The notes under the pieces were generated by a model. That model made no database searches, was not told the DNA's origin, and worked only from the letters and a program-made list of their open reading frames with translations. From a virus: a DNA stretch of 32,865 nt. The position numbers were made by a program, and so were the translations under genes. Shown piece by piece: positions 17,426 to 23,869 of this stretch. Positions within the stretch are counted from its first letter, which is position 1, and every line of letters begins with the position of its first letter. The stretch lies in IMG/VR virus record IMGVR_UViG_3300033233_000118, positions 1-32,865 of that record; one strand, written 5' to 3'.

Positions 17426-18378
17426 TAGTAATCACCGCGTGGCCAGAACGATCCATCAAAGCCAAGGCCAGTACGTTCCATTTCCCGTGGGCTCTTCATC
17501 TCCTCAAACTGGTCTTCACCGCCTTCCTCAAGATCAGTGGCAATAGCAGCCTGGAAGCGCCCTGACTTATCACGATTACCAAACATATCCATGACCATCA
17601 TCGGAAGTTTGTTGTTCGATGAATCCTTGGTGCGGAGCAGGAAGATGCGGGCCGTGTCGAGCAGGGTGTAGATGTAGCCATCTGGAATATCGAGTGTGGT
17701 CCGAGAGATATCGAAGTTGCGGTAGTACCTGAGCAGGGCCACATCAGCCTCATTCGGGACGCTAAAGAACTTGACCTTTCCTTGCTGCGTTCCAGTAGCA
17801 TCAAAGTCCGTGGGGTTGTACAGCGTGTAGGCCGTCACCCGGCTCCGCACCGTCTGATCGTAGGTGACAGCATCCACGTAGTTCTGCTGTACGTACTTGA
17901 GCGGGAACTTGATGCTGGAGGTCAGGCGGCAGGAATACGGCTTCCAGAACTTCGTGGGTAAGGTGTAGGTGTCCGTGCCCGCGATGATCGGGATGGTGCC
18001 CCCGAAGGTGATCGAGGCAGAAGAAATTGCCCCGGTAGCCGCCGCCGACATGGTGAGGCTGGTATTAGATGCGATAGCAGAGACGGTCGTTCCAGTGGGG
18101 ATGCTGGTCCCCGTGACAGTCATACCTACCAGAACGTTCTTGAAGCCGTTCGAGACTGCCGTGGTCAGCGTGGCGGATGTGGCGCTGGACGAGACGACCG
18201 CAAACGTCTGCGAGGTGTCTTGGAGCAGGAAATGCCAGTTGTGCTTATGCGCCCAAAACTCCATCGCGGCTGCAATAGAATCAAGGGCCTGATCCATTAT
18301 CCCGCCGGTACGCGCATCGTTAGCGCCACCATAGGCCCGAGCCACGTAAGTTTGTGCAGCGGCAAGCGTAATAGACAT
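17425..18378 (-). CDS. Head-tail adaptor-like structural protein
   Basis: A 317-residue protein. Its N-terminal helix and HNWHFLLQD, followed after an insertion by GTDTYTLPTKFWKPYSC, is the pattern (W-x-F ... Y-x-LP) that I associate with phage adaptor or tail tubular A-type proteins. Residues ~62-128 form an inserted immunoglobulin-like module (LVGMTVTGTSIPTGTTVSAI...LTMSAAATG), like those in the next gene. The C-terminus is acidic and disordered (EEGGEDQFEEMKSPREME). A strong GAGGTAACTA site precedes the ATG. The stop overlaps the next start (TAATG). Confidence 0.6.
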   Translation of the reverse strand: MSITLAAAQTYVARAYGGANDARTGGIMDQALDSIAAAMEFWAHKHNWHFLLQDTSQTFAVVSSSATSATLTTAVSNGFKNVLVGMTVTGTSIPTGTTVSAIASNTSLTMSAAATGAISSASITFGGTIPIIAGTDTYTLPTKFWKPYSCRLTSSIKFPLKYVQQNYVDAVTYDQTVRSRVTAYTLYNPTDFDATGTQQGKVKFFSVPNEADVALLRYYRNFDISRTTLDIPDGYIYTLLDTARIFLLRTKDSSNNKLPMMVMDMFGNRDKSGRFQAAIATDLEEGGEDQFEEMKSPREMERTGLGFDGSFWPRGDY

Positions 18379-18381
18379 TAG

Positions 18382-19638
18382 TTACCTCGTGGCAAGGGCT
18401 TCACGCCGTTGCTCCCGTTTAAGAGATTCGTAGAACTCGAACAGATCAATCACAGTTTTCTCGGCAGACCGATTAGTTCGGACCCAATCCCTCGCACGGC
18501 CTGCCAGTGTTAGGCGAAGCTCTTTCGATTTAATCAAAGCCCGAAGTTTCGTTGCGAAATCCTCGGGAGTGTCATAGAGGAGGCCAGTCTGCCCGTCCTC
18601 AATTTCCTTATAGGGTCCGATGTTAGCCGCCAGTGTTACCTCGGGCCGTGGTCCGATGCTCGCTTCATAAAACCTAATGGCGCTCTTGCACTGATTGAAT
18701 GGCGAATCTACCAGCGGGGCGAGATTGATGTCCCCATCGAGACAGGCCCGTGTGATCTGATAGGCTGAATAGTCCAGCCAGTTGTGGTGCTCCAATTGTT
18801 CTGGTTTGATGTGTTTCACCATCCATGTAAATTGCGCCCCGAATGTCACTAATTTAATATGAGGATTTTCTTTTAGGACTTCAATAAGTGCTTTGGCAAC
18901 AGGTAGCCAGGATTCTAAATGGCTTGTGCTTCCTTCCCATACCAAACGGATGCCCTCATGGGGTGCTAAGTTTGGGAAGAAATGATCGGATTCAAGGACA
19001 CTATTGGGGAATACATAGACATTTTTGCAGCCCTGTTCCCGATATATCTTGGCAAGATTCTCGGTTGTTACCGAAACGCCCCTCGCGGCTCTTGCCATAT
19101 CGAAATGCCGCCCAATCATGGCGAAGTTTCGTTCGATATCAAATACTTCATCATTTTGACCACAGGTCTGCTTGTCTACCCATAGGGGCCGCATCGTTCC
19201 GTCGGGGGCAGGCCAGGTCAAGGAGTCACCCGGCGTTAAAAACTCTCCGGCGAAGTTACGTATTCCGAAGTGGGAAAAGCTCTCATTTAGAGGATGGACA
19301 TATTCTATAGCATCGTCCATATCGAAGACGAAGGCGGGTGGGATGCGTAGGATACCATCGACCACACGGCTTTTCATGTCACCGATCTCATTTATGATGC
19401 CTGTTCCAACCTGGCCTTGAAGATGCCAAGCTAGCATGATGTCTGAACCATACATCATTTGGGTGGCCTCTTCGCGGTCGTCTTTTCCACCATCTATGTA
19501 GATTTGGGAAAGACCCAACTTATGAAGGGCTTTTAATGGTACTTGAATACGATAATAAGCCTGTGCTGAGGACTTAGCAAAGTTATGAAAACCGTATGTG
19601 CCGAATGAATCGCCGATTGCTTTGTCCACTACCGCCAA
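18382..19638 (-). CDS. GT4-type (GT-B fold) glycosyltransferase
   Basis: The C-terminal half has the GT-B donor-site pattern: IRLVWEGSTSHLESW, then IKLVTFGAQF, then CKSAIRFYEASIGPRPEVTLAANIGPYKEIEDGQTGLLYDTPEDFATKL, which matches the conserved KxxxxYEA...PVIAs..PY.e.I.dg.tGll signature of family 4. The N-terminal half contains YYRIQVPLKALHKLG and FDMDDAIEYV, typical of acceptor-side domains. It lies inside the virion-protein operon, which suggests a target on the phage particle or host surface. Substrate unknown. The annotated TTG start has poor spacing to its ribosome site; a GTG three codons later (19629), nine bases after AAAGG, may be the real start. Confidence 0.78.
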   Translation of the reverse strand: MAVVDKAIGDSFGTYGFHNFAKSSAQAYYRIQVPLKALHKLGLSQIYIDGGKDDREEATQMMYGSDIMLAWHLQGQVGTGIINEIGDMKSRVVDGILRIPPAFVFDMDDAIEYVHPLNESFSHFGIRNFAGEFLTPGDSLTWPAPDGTMRPLWVDKQTCGQNDEVFDIERNFAMIGRHFDMARAARGVSVTTENLAKIYREQGCKNVYVFPNSVLESDHFFPNLAPHEGIRLVWEGSTSHLESWLPVAKALIEVLKENPHIKLVTFGAQFTWMVKHIKPEQLEHHNWLDYSAYQITRACLDGDINLAPLVDSPFNQCKSAIRFYEASIGPRPEVTLAANIGPYKEIEDGQTGLLYDTPEDFATKLRALIKSKELRLTLAGRARDWVRTNRSAEKTVIDLFEFYESLKREQRREALATR

Positions 19639-19645
19639 CCTTTCT

Positions 19646-20017
19646 TTAGAGTACTACTTTAGTACGGGTGTCGAAGTTGCTTCCAGGGCCACGAAGCCAG
19701 GCAAGATACCATTCTTTGTGTCCATCAGGCCCCCAGATCGGTTTTCCACACATACAACCGGCCTCATGCAGGTGGTCAAGCATTACTACAATGTTCGTGT
19801 CAATCTTGGCAATGCGCTGAAAGCTACGGTCGCCGGTGAAGCCGTTGGCTTTACGGAACTCACCAATCGTTCCGATCTCATCATGAAGTGCCCTGACATG
19901 GGCCGCACCGTCAAGTACGTCACCCATGCCGGGTACTTTGGCACGGAGGATTTCGGGCTCGAAGATTTCATTCATCATTTCGAGTTCTATTCGCCCAAAC
20001 ATCGGCCCATGCTTCAT
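19646..20017 (-). CDS. Hypothetical phage protein
   Basis: A 123-residue protein with a strong GAGGGTAGTT ribosome site before its ATG. It is acidic and helical in the first half and contains one CMC pair (HEAGCMCGKPIWGPDGHKEWY) that could bind a metal with nearby histidines, though the pattern is incomplete. No family is recognised. It lies between small genes of unknown function and the GT4 enzyme in the virion block. Confidence 0.6.
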   Translation of the reverse strand: MKHGPMFGRIELEMMNEIFEPEILRAKVPGMGDVLDGAAHVRALHDEIGTIGEFRKANGFTGDRSFQRIAKIDTNIVVMLDHLHEAGCMCGKPIWGPDGHKEWYLAWLRGPGSNFDTRTKVVL

Positions 20018-20019
20018 AA

Positions 20020-20262
20020 CTACCCTCGATTCTTAGGGTTCTTATGGGATTTCATTTGTGCCTTGATGCGGATATTTTGTGCTGTTTGAGTAAGAGGCAC
20101 CGGCTGTCCTTCGGTTGTAGAAAGTCGATCATAGGCATTCCGATCTGCTTCGGCATCAAATTTGAAGTTTTCGACAGGAGTCCCATTCTGATGATAATCT
20201 GTTGAAAAAGCCCGTGCAGCTTCTACAGGTGTGCCCGGATAGGTGTCGCGTTTCTTAGCCAT
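20020..20262 (-). CDS. Hypothetical small phage protein
   Basis: An 80-residue basic protein starting MAKKRDTYPGTPVEAARAF. I chose the ATG at 20262 over the longer frame to 20331 because GGGAAAG lies just upstream and the longer version would cover most of the preceding gene's tail. The middle (NFKFDAEADRNAYDRLS) and the C-terminus (IRIKAQMKSHKNPKNRG) are polar and probably partly disordered. No function can be assigned. Confidence 0.55.
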   Translation of the reverse strand: MAKKRDTYPGTPVEAARAFSTDYHQNGTPVENFKFDAEADRNAYDRLSTTEGQPVPLTQTAQNIRIKAQMKSHKNPKNRG

Positions 20263-20263
20263 G

Positions 20264-20488
20264 TTACTTTCCCATTTCGGGCCAGAGTGCCCCGCCCTTA
20301 GTCGTTCCGGTGTTGTTGGTTGTAGGGGCATTTGTAGCTACGGTCTTGAGAACTGGTTCGGGGGTACGATTGTCCGCACCATTCCCAGGGGGGCCGATTG
20401 CTGGCATTGCCACTTCTGGCGTTGTCATTGCCGGGTTGATCTCACGGCCTACGCCGTCCGGGAACCCATCATTCCATTCTACTGCCAT
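20264..20488 (-). CDS. Hypothetical Pro/Thr-rich small protein
   Basis: A 74-residue protein of low complexity (TTPEVAMPAIGPPGNG, TVATNAPTTNNTGTT), probably disordered. Its ATG has a good GGAGAAAG site, which lies inside the 3' end of the upstream endonuclease gene; the two overlap by 20 bases. This tight packing suggests the endonuclease gene was inserted next to, or has grown into, the leader of this gene. Confidence 0.5.
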   Translation of the reverse strand: MAVEWNDGFPDGVGREINPAMTTPEVAMPAIGPPGNGADNRTPEPVLKTVATNAPTTNNTGTTKGGALWPEMGK

Positions 20489-20831
20489 GATTCACTTTCT
20501 CCATTGCCGCTAAAAACTGACGGCGTTTGACCGGCCCGAGATAGGGCCATAGATACTGCATGATAAGACAAACGTCACTTCGATCACCAGTATACCATCT
20601 TTGACATTTTTGATGATTAGGACGATTATCTGTTACAAAACAGATATGTCCTAAGTTACCAACTGCTGATTGGAATCTAATAAGTAACTCACGAGCAAAT
20701 TCACCGGCCTGAGTTACACTTATTTTTAATTGTCCTTTTCCTCTAGGAAGTTGGCATCGAAGTTGAAAAGTTGTGCTTCCTTCGCCGTCGAAGAATCCTG
20801 CTGCCCACGCTTTTTCTGTTTCTGTTGCCAT
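20469..20831 (-). CDS. Free-standing LAGLIDADG homing endonuclease
   Basis: A 120-residue protein with one LAGLIDADG motif at residues ~9-18 (WAAGFFDGEG) followed by the typical beta strands (LKISVTQ) and a C-terminal helix (LGPVKRRQFLAAMEK). One motif per chain implies a homodimer that makes a double-strand cut in a long asymmetric site. I placed the start at the ATG at 20831, which has GAGGG upstream; an in-frame ATG 15 bases earlier has none. It lies just downstream of the major capsid gene and shows no intron core around it, so it appears free-standing. It is related in architecture to the endonuclease inside the capsid-gene intron. Confidence 0.85.
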   Translation of the reverse strand: MATETEKAWAAGFFDGEGSTTFQLRCQLPRGKGQLKISVTQAGEFARELLIRFQSAVGNLGHICFVTDNRPNHQKCQRWYTGDRSDVCLIMQYLWPYLGPVKRRQFLAAMEKVNHGSRME

Positions 20832-20857
20832 GATCTTATCCCTCATGTTGTGTGGTA

Positions 20858-20882
20858 GGGGCCGAGGGATAAGCCCGGCCCC
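20858..20882 (-). terminator. GC-rich stem-loop after the major capsid gene
   Basis: GGGGCCG at 20858-20864 pairs perfectly with CGGCCCC at 20876-20882 around an 11-base loop. It lies 43 bases after the capsid stop codon and just before the endonuclease gene. There is no T-run on the minus strand after it, so it may be a weak terminator, an mRNA 3' stabiliser or a processing site rather than a classical intrinsic terminator. Confidence 0.4.
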
Positions 20883-20924
20883 ATCCCACGATTATTCCTA
20901 AGCCGTCGCTTAAGAATTTGTTAA

Positions 20925-21757
20925 CTACGTGACCGAGCTCTTGTTGTTCACACCACTGAACATCCCAAGGGCTTTTTCGTTAGCTACTTCAAGGGTTAGC
21001 TCAGCACGAACTTGTCCGGCAGTCGAATCACCCTTAGTTCCCATAAGTCGGTGAGCCAATGGGCGGAACCAGGCAATCCTGACCTTAGCCCGCTCAAGGA
21101 ACCAGATGCGTCCCGAGATGTCAGTCGCGTTCGCAGACGCGGAAGCCGTGTTGGCCGAAGTCGGCGAGTGACGGTTCAACTGGATCGGCATGAGGCCGAA
21201 ATCCGAGTCGTACACATCAACACCAACAATGACCTTCTTGTCAGCCGCCAGAACGTTCCGGGTGTTAGAGGTAGTCAGCGCGCTGAACTGGCGCTTGTAG
21301 GCACCGTCCATAACGATGAGGTCTGTCTTTCCACCCAAATCCCACACGTCGTTCAAGATGCTATTAACATCATTCGCATTGAAGACGCCTGCGTGGGTAG
21401 CATCACCCACGAGGCCGGTGTAGCTAGCGCCCGTGTACTTGGTCGTGGTAATGAAATCCTCAAGGGTCTTCATCACACGAGCCGTGCCGGAAGCGCCGGT
21501 TGTGGCCGTTCCAGATGCCATGAGAGCGACTTCGATGTCGATCATCACGGACTTTGTTTCTTTCTCCAGTTGGTACGTATAGGCATCACCGAAACCAACT
21601 GGATTTTCTGCCCTTTCAGACTCCGTGACCGCAATGTCACCACCGAAGATTTCGGTCTGATTCAGCAAGCGGGAAGGAGCGACCAGTGTTTGCACACTGA
21701 AATCCAAACCTTCTACGATGCCGCGTGAATTGCGTGCACGAAGTACATCCTTCTGCC
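20925..21757 (-). CDS. Major capsid protein, exon 2 (SU10-type, DUF5309-like)
   Basis: This is the main part of the capsid gene. It has no start codon of its own with a ribosome site: the frame is open back to 21757, with a stop only inside the intron. Joined to exon 1 at 22293, the junction reads HQ-W-QKDVLRARNSRGIVEG and gives a 333-residue protein, normal for the family. Sequences such as LNQTEIFGGDIAVTESERA, YQLEKETKSVMIDIEVALM and VNSILNDVWDLGGKTDLIVM match the DUF5309 / SU10 major capsid pattern (NYTQI-f...V..T; i.keimrdiE.all; vg...k..i). It forms the icosahedral shell. It follows the scaffold candidate, as in most capsid modules. Confidence 0.9.
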
Positions 21758-22292
21758 CTTATTTGGACTCTATCTTGCTTGATTTAATGCTTGAAGTTGC
21801 TGTATGGCCCGAGCAATCCGAGTTTTATCCGCTTTTCTTTCAATCATGGATCGGATTGACATAGCCTTATATAACTGTTTACGTTTGATCCTGAGAAATG
21901 GGATCATTAACTTAAGAAAAGGAGTGATGCTTTTTGAAGGCACCATCCACTTTTCAACCCTACGACCTCTAGGATTACAGTTCCAGTTGACGTAACCACC
22001 ACCGTAGGTTTCTTTAAGCCAAGCAATCATCTCTTTATTCGATCCAGAAATGAACACTTGAACATAATGTCCTGAACCAGTGATGCATCCTTCGCCATCT
22101 AGTAATCCTGCTGTATAAGCCAAGATTCGTACCGCAAACTTCTTATCAAGCTGCAACGTATTAGTCTCTGAGGATTCCATGTTTGGCCTTTCCTGCTGAT
22201 TGGGCGCTGTCACTCATTTTAACCTAGAAGGTAGAGGGACTCAAGCCGTTCCAGCATTTGGTTGCATTTTACATCAGCAGTAGAAGGTGTCT
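21758..22292 (-). ncRNA. Group I self-splicing intron in the major capsid gene
   Basis: All positions are on the minus strand. P1: exon end CATCAGT (22299-22293) pairs with the guide GCTGATG (22278-22272), with the expected U-G wobble at the 5' splice site. P3: TGCAAC (22266-22261) with GTTGCA (22157-22152). P4: TGCTG (22256-22252) with CAGCA (22198-22194), in element P- and Q-like contexts. P7: element R-like CAGAGACTA (22170-22162) with element S-like AAGATAGAGTCC (21776-21765). P8: GCTTGAT (22151-22145) with ATCAAGC (21783-21777). The intron ends in G (21758). The element order and adjacency match a group I core. It removes itself by two guanosine-initiated transesterifications. Subgroup not determined. 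Confidence 0.92.
21770..22180 (-). CDS. Intron-encoded LAGLIDADG homing endonuclease
   Basis: A 136-residue protein with one LAGLIDADG motif at residues ~21-31 (AYTAGLLDGEG), a following beta region (GHYVQVFISGSNKEMIAWLKETYGG) and a basic C-terminal helix region (LRIKRKQLYKAMSIRSM). It should dimerise and cut intron-less capsid alleles near the insertion site so that repair copies the intron; some relatives also help splicing. I prefer the ATG at 22180 (AGGAAAGG upstream) over the GTG at 22213. Codons near the start contain the R element and the P3 and P8 strands, and the stop TAG (21772-21770) lies inside element S, so the gene fills the P8 loop and shares bases with the ribozyme at both ends. 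Confidence 0.88.
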   Translation of the reverse strand: MESSETNTLQLDKKFAVRILAYTAGLLDGEGCITGSGHYVQVFISGSNKEMIAWLKETYGGGYVNWNCNPRGRRVEKWMVPSKSITPFLKLMIPFLRIKRKQLYKAMSIRSMIERKADKTRIARAIQQLQALNQAR

Positions 22293-22461
22293 ACTGATGG
22301 ATCGTTGACCTGGCAGTTGTCTTGCCAAGCAACACCGTCAATGGTGTCTCCGTCGGGTCGATGTTGGCGATAAAATCCACCAAATCTTCCTTGTTGGAGC
22401 TAGTATGCGTGTACGAATCGTAAAGATAGGTACCCGCGTTTCCTGCGGCTAAAGACGGCAT
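22293..22461 (-). CDS. Major capsid protein, exon 1 (N-terminal 56 codons)
   Basis: ATG at 22461 opens a frame reading MPSLAAGNAGTYLYDSYT, then DLVDFIANIDPTETPLTVLLGK, then TTARSTIHQ, followed by an in-frame TAG at 22293-22291. The segment DFIANIDPTETPL is the conserved N-terminal (I-A-N-I-x-P-T-x-T-P) signature of the SU10-type capsid family, which is absent from the downstream frame. The stop is created by the intron: the last exon base is T22293 and splicing to G21757 turns it into TGG (Trp57). It lies directly downstream of the scaffold candidate. Exon length is 169 bases. The ribosome site upstream (AAGGGAAAT) is moderate. Confidence 0.9.
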
Positions 22462-22475
22462 TTAATTTCCCTTGC

Positions 22476-23489
22476 TTACTGCTGCTCCCATGTTCTCATG
22501 TGAGCAGGAAGCGATTGCCCAAGAAACACTCGTCTCAGTTCCACCTTGGCCCTCTCATCACCTTGATCTGCACGATCTTTCAACCATGCGATCTGCTCGG
22601 CAGATGGCCTAGTGCTCCCCGGAACGACTGAATGAATGGGCGTGTTTGGTGTCGCGGATACTCCCGCATCGGCCCGAGCAGCCACTTTGGCTTCCTCGGC
22701 GACCGCAGCATTCGCGTTCATTTTGTTCGTTAGTCCGATCCCTGTCTCAACTCCGTACATCTTCCAAGCATACTCCAAAGCCTGTGCTGGTGCCCCACCC
22801 TGGATCATGGCATTCATCGCCTGAGCCACGGTCGGCGTGGCCTTGATGAAGTTCGTGAGTTCCTGGGTGTGGTTCAGTGACTCGGGATACTTGGCTCTCA
22901 TATACGATTCAGCCTCACTGTGCGCCTGCAATGGCGCCAGACGCGCTGCTAAGGCTTGATCTGCCCCCTGGACCGCTTGGGTATGAATTCCCTCAGCGAG
23001 TTCAGCGAACACTTCGGCAGGGATGCCAGTTGCTTCCGAGGCTTTCACAACAGATGCATCCCGAGCCCAATCAATCCGTGCAGCGGGGTTGACCCGTGGA
23101 CGCTCGACGGTTGGTTGCACTGTCTGTGTTTGTAGGCCCCTTAACCTTTCGTTCTCAGCTTCAAGTCGGGTTTTCTCATCCAACGTGGTGCTGAGGGTGT
23201 TGACCGCATTCCAATATCCCTTGCTAGCGGCATCTAGGTCTGCGTACTTGTCGAAAATTTTCTTCGCCGGTTCGACAGGCGGCGTTGCCGGGGCAGCGGT
23301 TGGCGCTGGCACGACAGGTTCAGGAACCGCTGCAACTGCGGTTGGCGCAGGGGCTGGCGGTGTTAAATCTGTGGGCATAGGAATCTTTTCGGCCCCGCTG
23401 ATGGTTCCCCGGTCGATAGCTTCATTAAATTGCCGATTAATCTCTGTTGCCATTGCTTTACGCGATTCTTCTGGTGTTCTGTCTGGCAT
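22476..23489 (-). CDS. Head scaffolding protein candidate
   Basis: A 337-residue, mostly helical protein immediately upstream of the major capsid gene and downstream of the portal, the standard place for a scaffold. It has a Pro/Ala-rich linker at residues ~41-75 (LTPPAPAPTAVAAVPEPVV), then a short coiled coil (LDEKTRLEAENERLRGLQ, ~103-120), further helices, and a basic C-terminus (ERAKVELRRVFLGQ...MRTWEQQ) of the kind that binds coat protein. Scaffolds guide shell assembly and then leave. No protease domain is visible. The assignment is based on composition and gene order. The ribosome site is GGAAG at suitable distance. Confidence 0.72.
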   Translation of the reverse strand: MPDRTPEESRKAMATEINRQFNEAIDRGTISGAEKIPMPTDLTPPAPAPTAVAAVPEPVVPAPTAAPATPPVEPAKKIFDKYADLDAASKGYWNAVNTLSTTLDEKTRLEAENERLRGLQTQTVQPTVERPRVNPAARIDWARDASVVKASEATGIPAEVFAELAEGIHTQAVQGADQALAARLAPLQAHSEAESYMRAKYPESLNHTQELTNFIKATPTVAQAMNAMIQGGAPAQALEYAWKMYGVETGIGLTNKMNANAAVAEEAKVAARADAGVSATPNTPIHSVVPGSTRPSAEQIAWLKDRADQGDERAKVELRRVFLGQSLPAHMRTWEQQ

Positions 23490-23524
23490 CTTTTACTTCC
23501 TCTCTGGAGTCGTTCCAGTGGGGG

Positions 23525-23851
23525 TTATCTACCGAACGGGCCGATTTGGCCTGATCGGGCTCTCTCTTCGTACTCTTCTGCAACTGCCTTTGCTTCGGCA
23601 GCAATGTCTTTCTGTGCATCTGTATCTGCGATCAATCCCGGCCCTAATGACAATAAAGCATTAATGATGTCTACTCGACCCCTTAAGTAGTCGTCTGGTT
23701 CTCCAGCTTTACGCTTTTCTGATGGATCGAGCAAGGTTCGGATACACGCTTCTTTGGCCTCCAATAGGGTTGGCTCGAAATAGTCTCGCCAAGCATGACT
23801 ATTGATGAGCATTCGGACCGCTTCTACTGTTTCAGAACTTACTTGCTCCAT
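23525..23851 (-). CDS. Small hypothetical protein between portal and scaffold
   Basis: A 108-residue acidic helical protein (WRDYFEPTLLEAKEACIRTLLDPSEKRKAGEPDDYLRGRVDIINALL, given here in overlapping view of residues ~21-68, then an Ala/Glu-rich helix AAEAKAVAEEYEERA). I recognise no named family, but small proteins with a similar D-x-x-R-G-x-x-x-xI segment are common next to portal genes. It may be a head-assembly factor; that is inference from position. A GGAAAGG site precedes the ATG. Confidence 0.6.
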   Translation of the reverse strand: MEQVSSETVEAVRMLINSHAWRDYFEPTLLEAKEACIRTLLDPSEKRKAGEPDDYLRGRVDIINALLSLGPGLIADTDAQKDIAAEAKAVAEEYEERARSGQIGPFGR

Positions 23852-23869
23852 TGCTGCCTTTCCGAGTGC

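Noticed and set aside
16824-17546. Long plus-strand frame opposite the tail genes
   Set aside because: It is antisense to two coupled structural genes, lacks a ribosome site and reflects their codon use.
20469-20924. A second intron around the free-standing endonuclease
   Set aside because: The flanking genes are complete on both sides and I found no R/S-like or guide-like elements bordering it.
20925-21707. A complete capsid protein starting at the TTG at 21707
   Set aside because: No ribosome site precedes it, and the frame continues upstream with capsid-like residues (QKDVLRARNSRGIVEG) to the intron boundary.
22291-22461. Capsid gene broken by a nonsense mutation (pseudogene)
   Set aside because: The stop is the first intron codon, and paired group I elements with a clean in-frame junction explain it better than decay.
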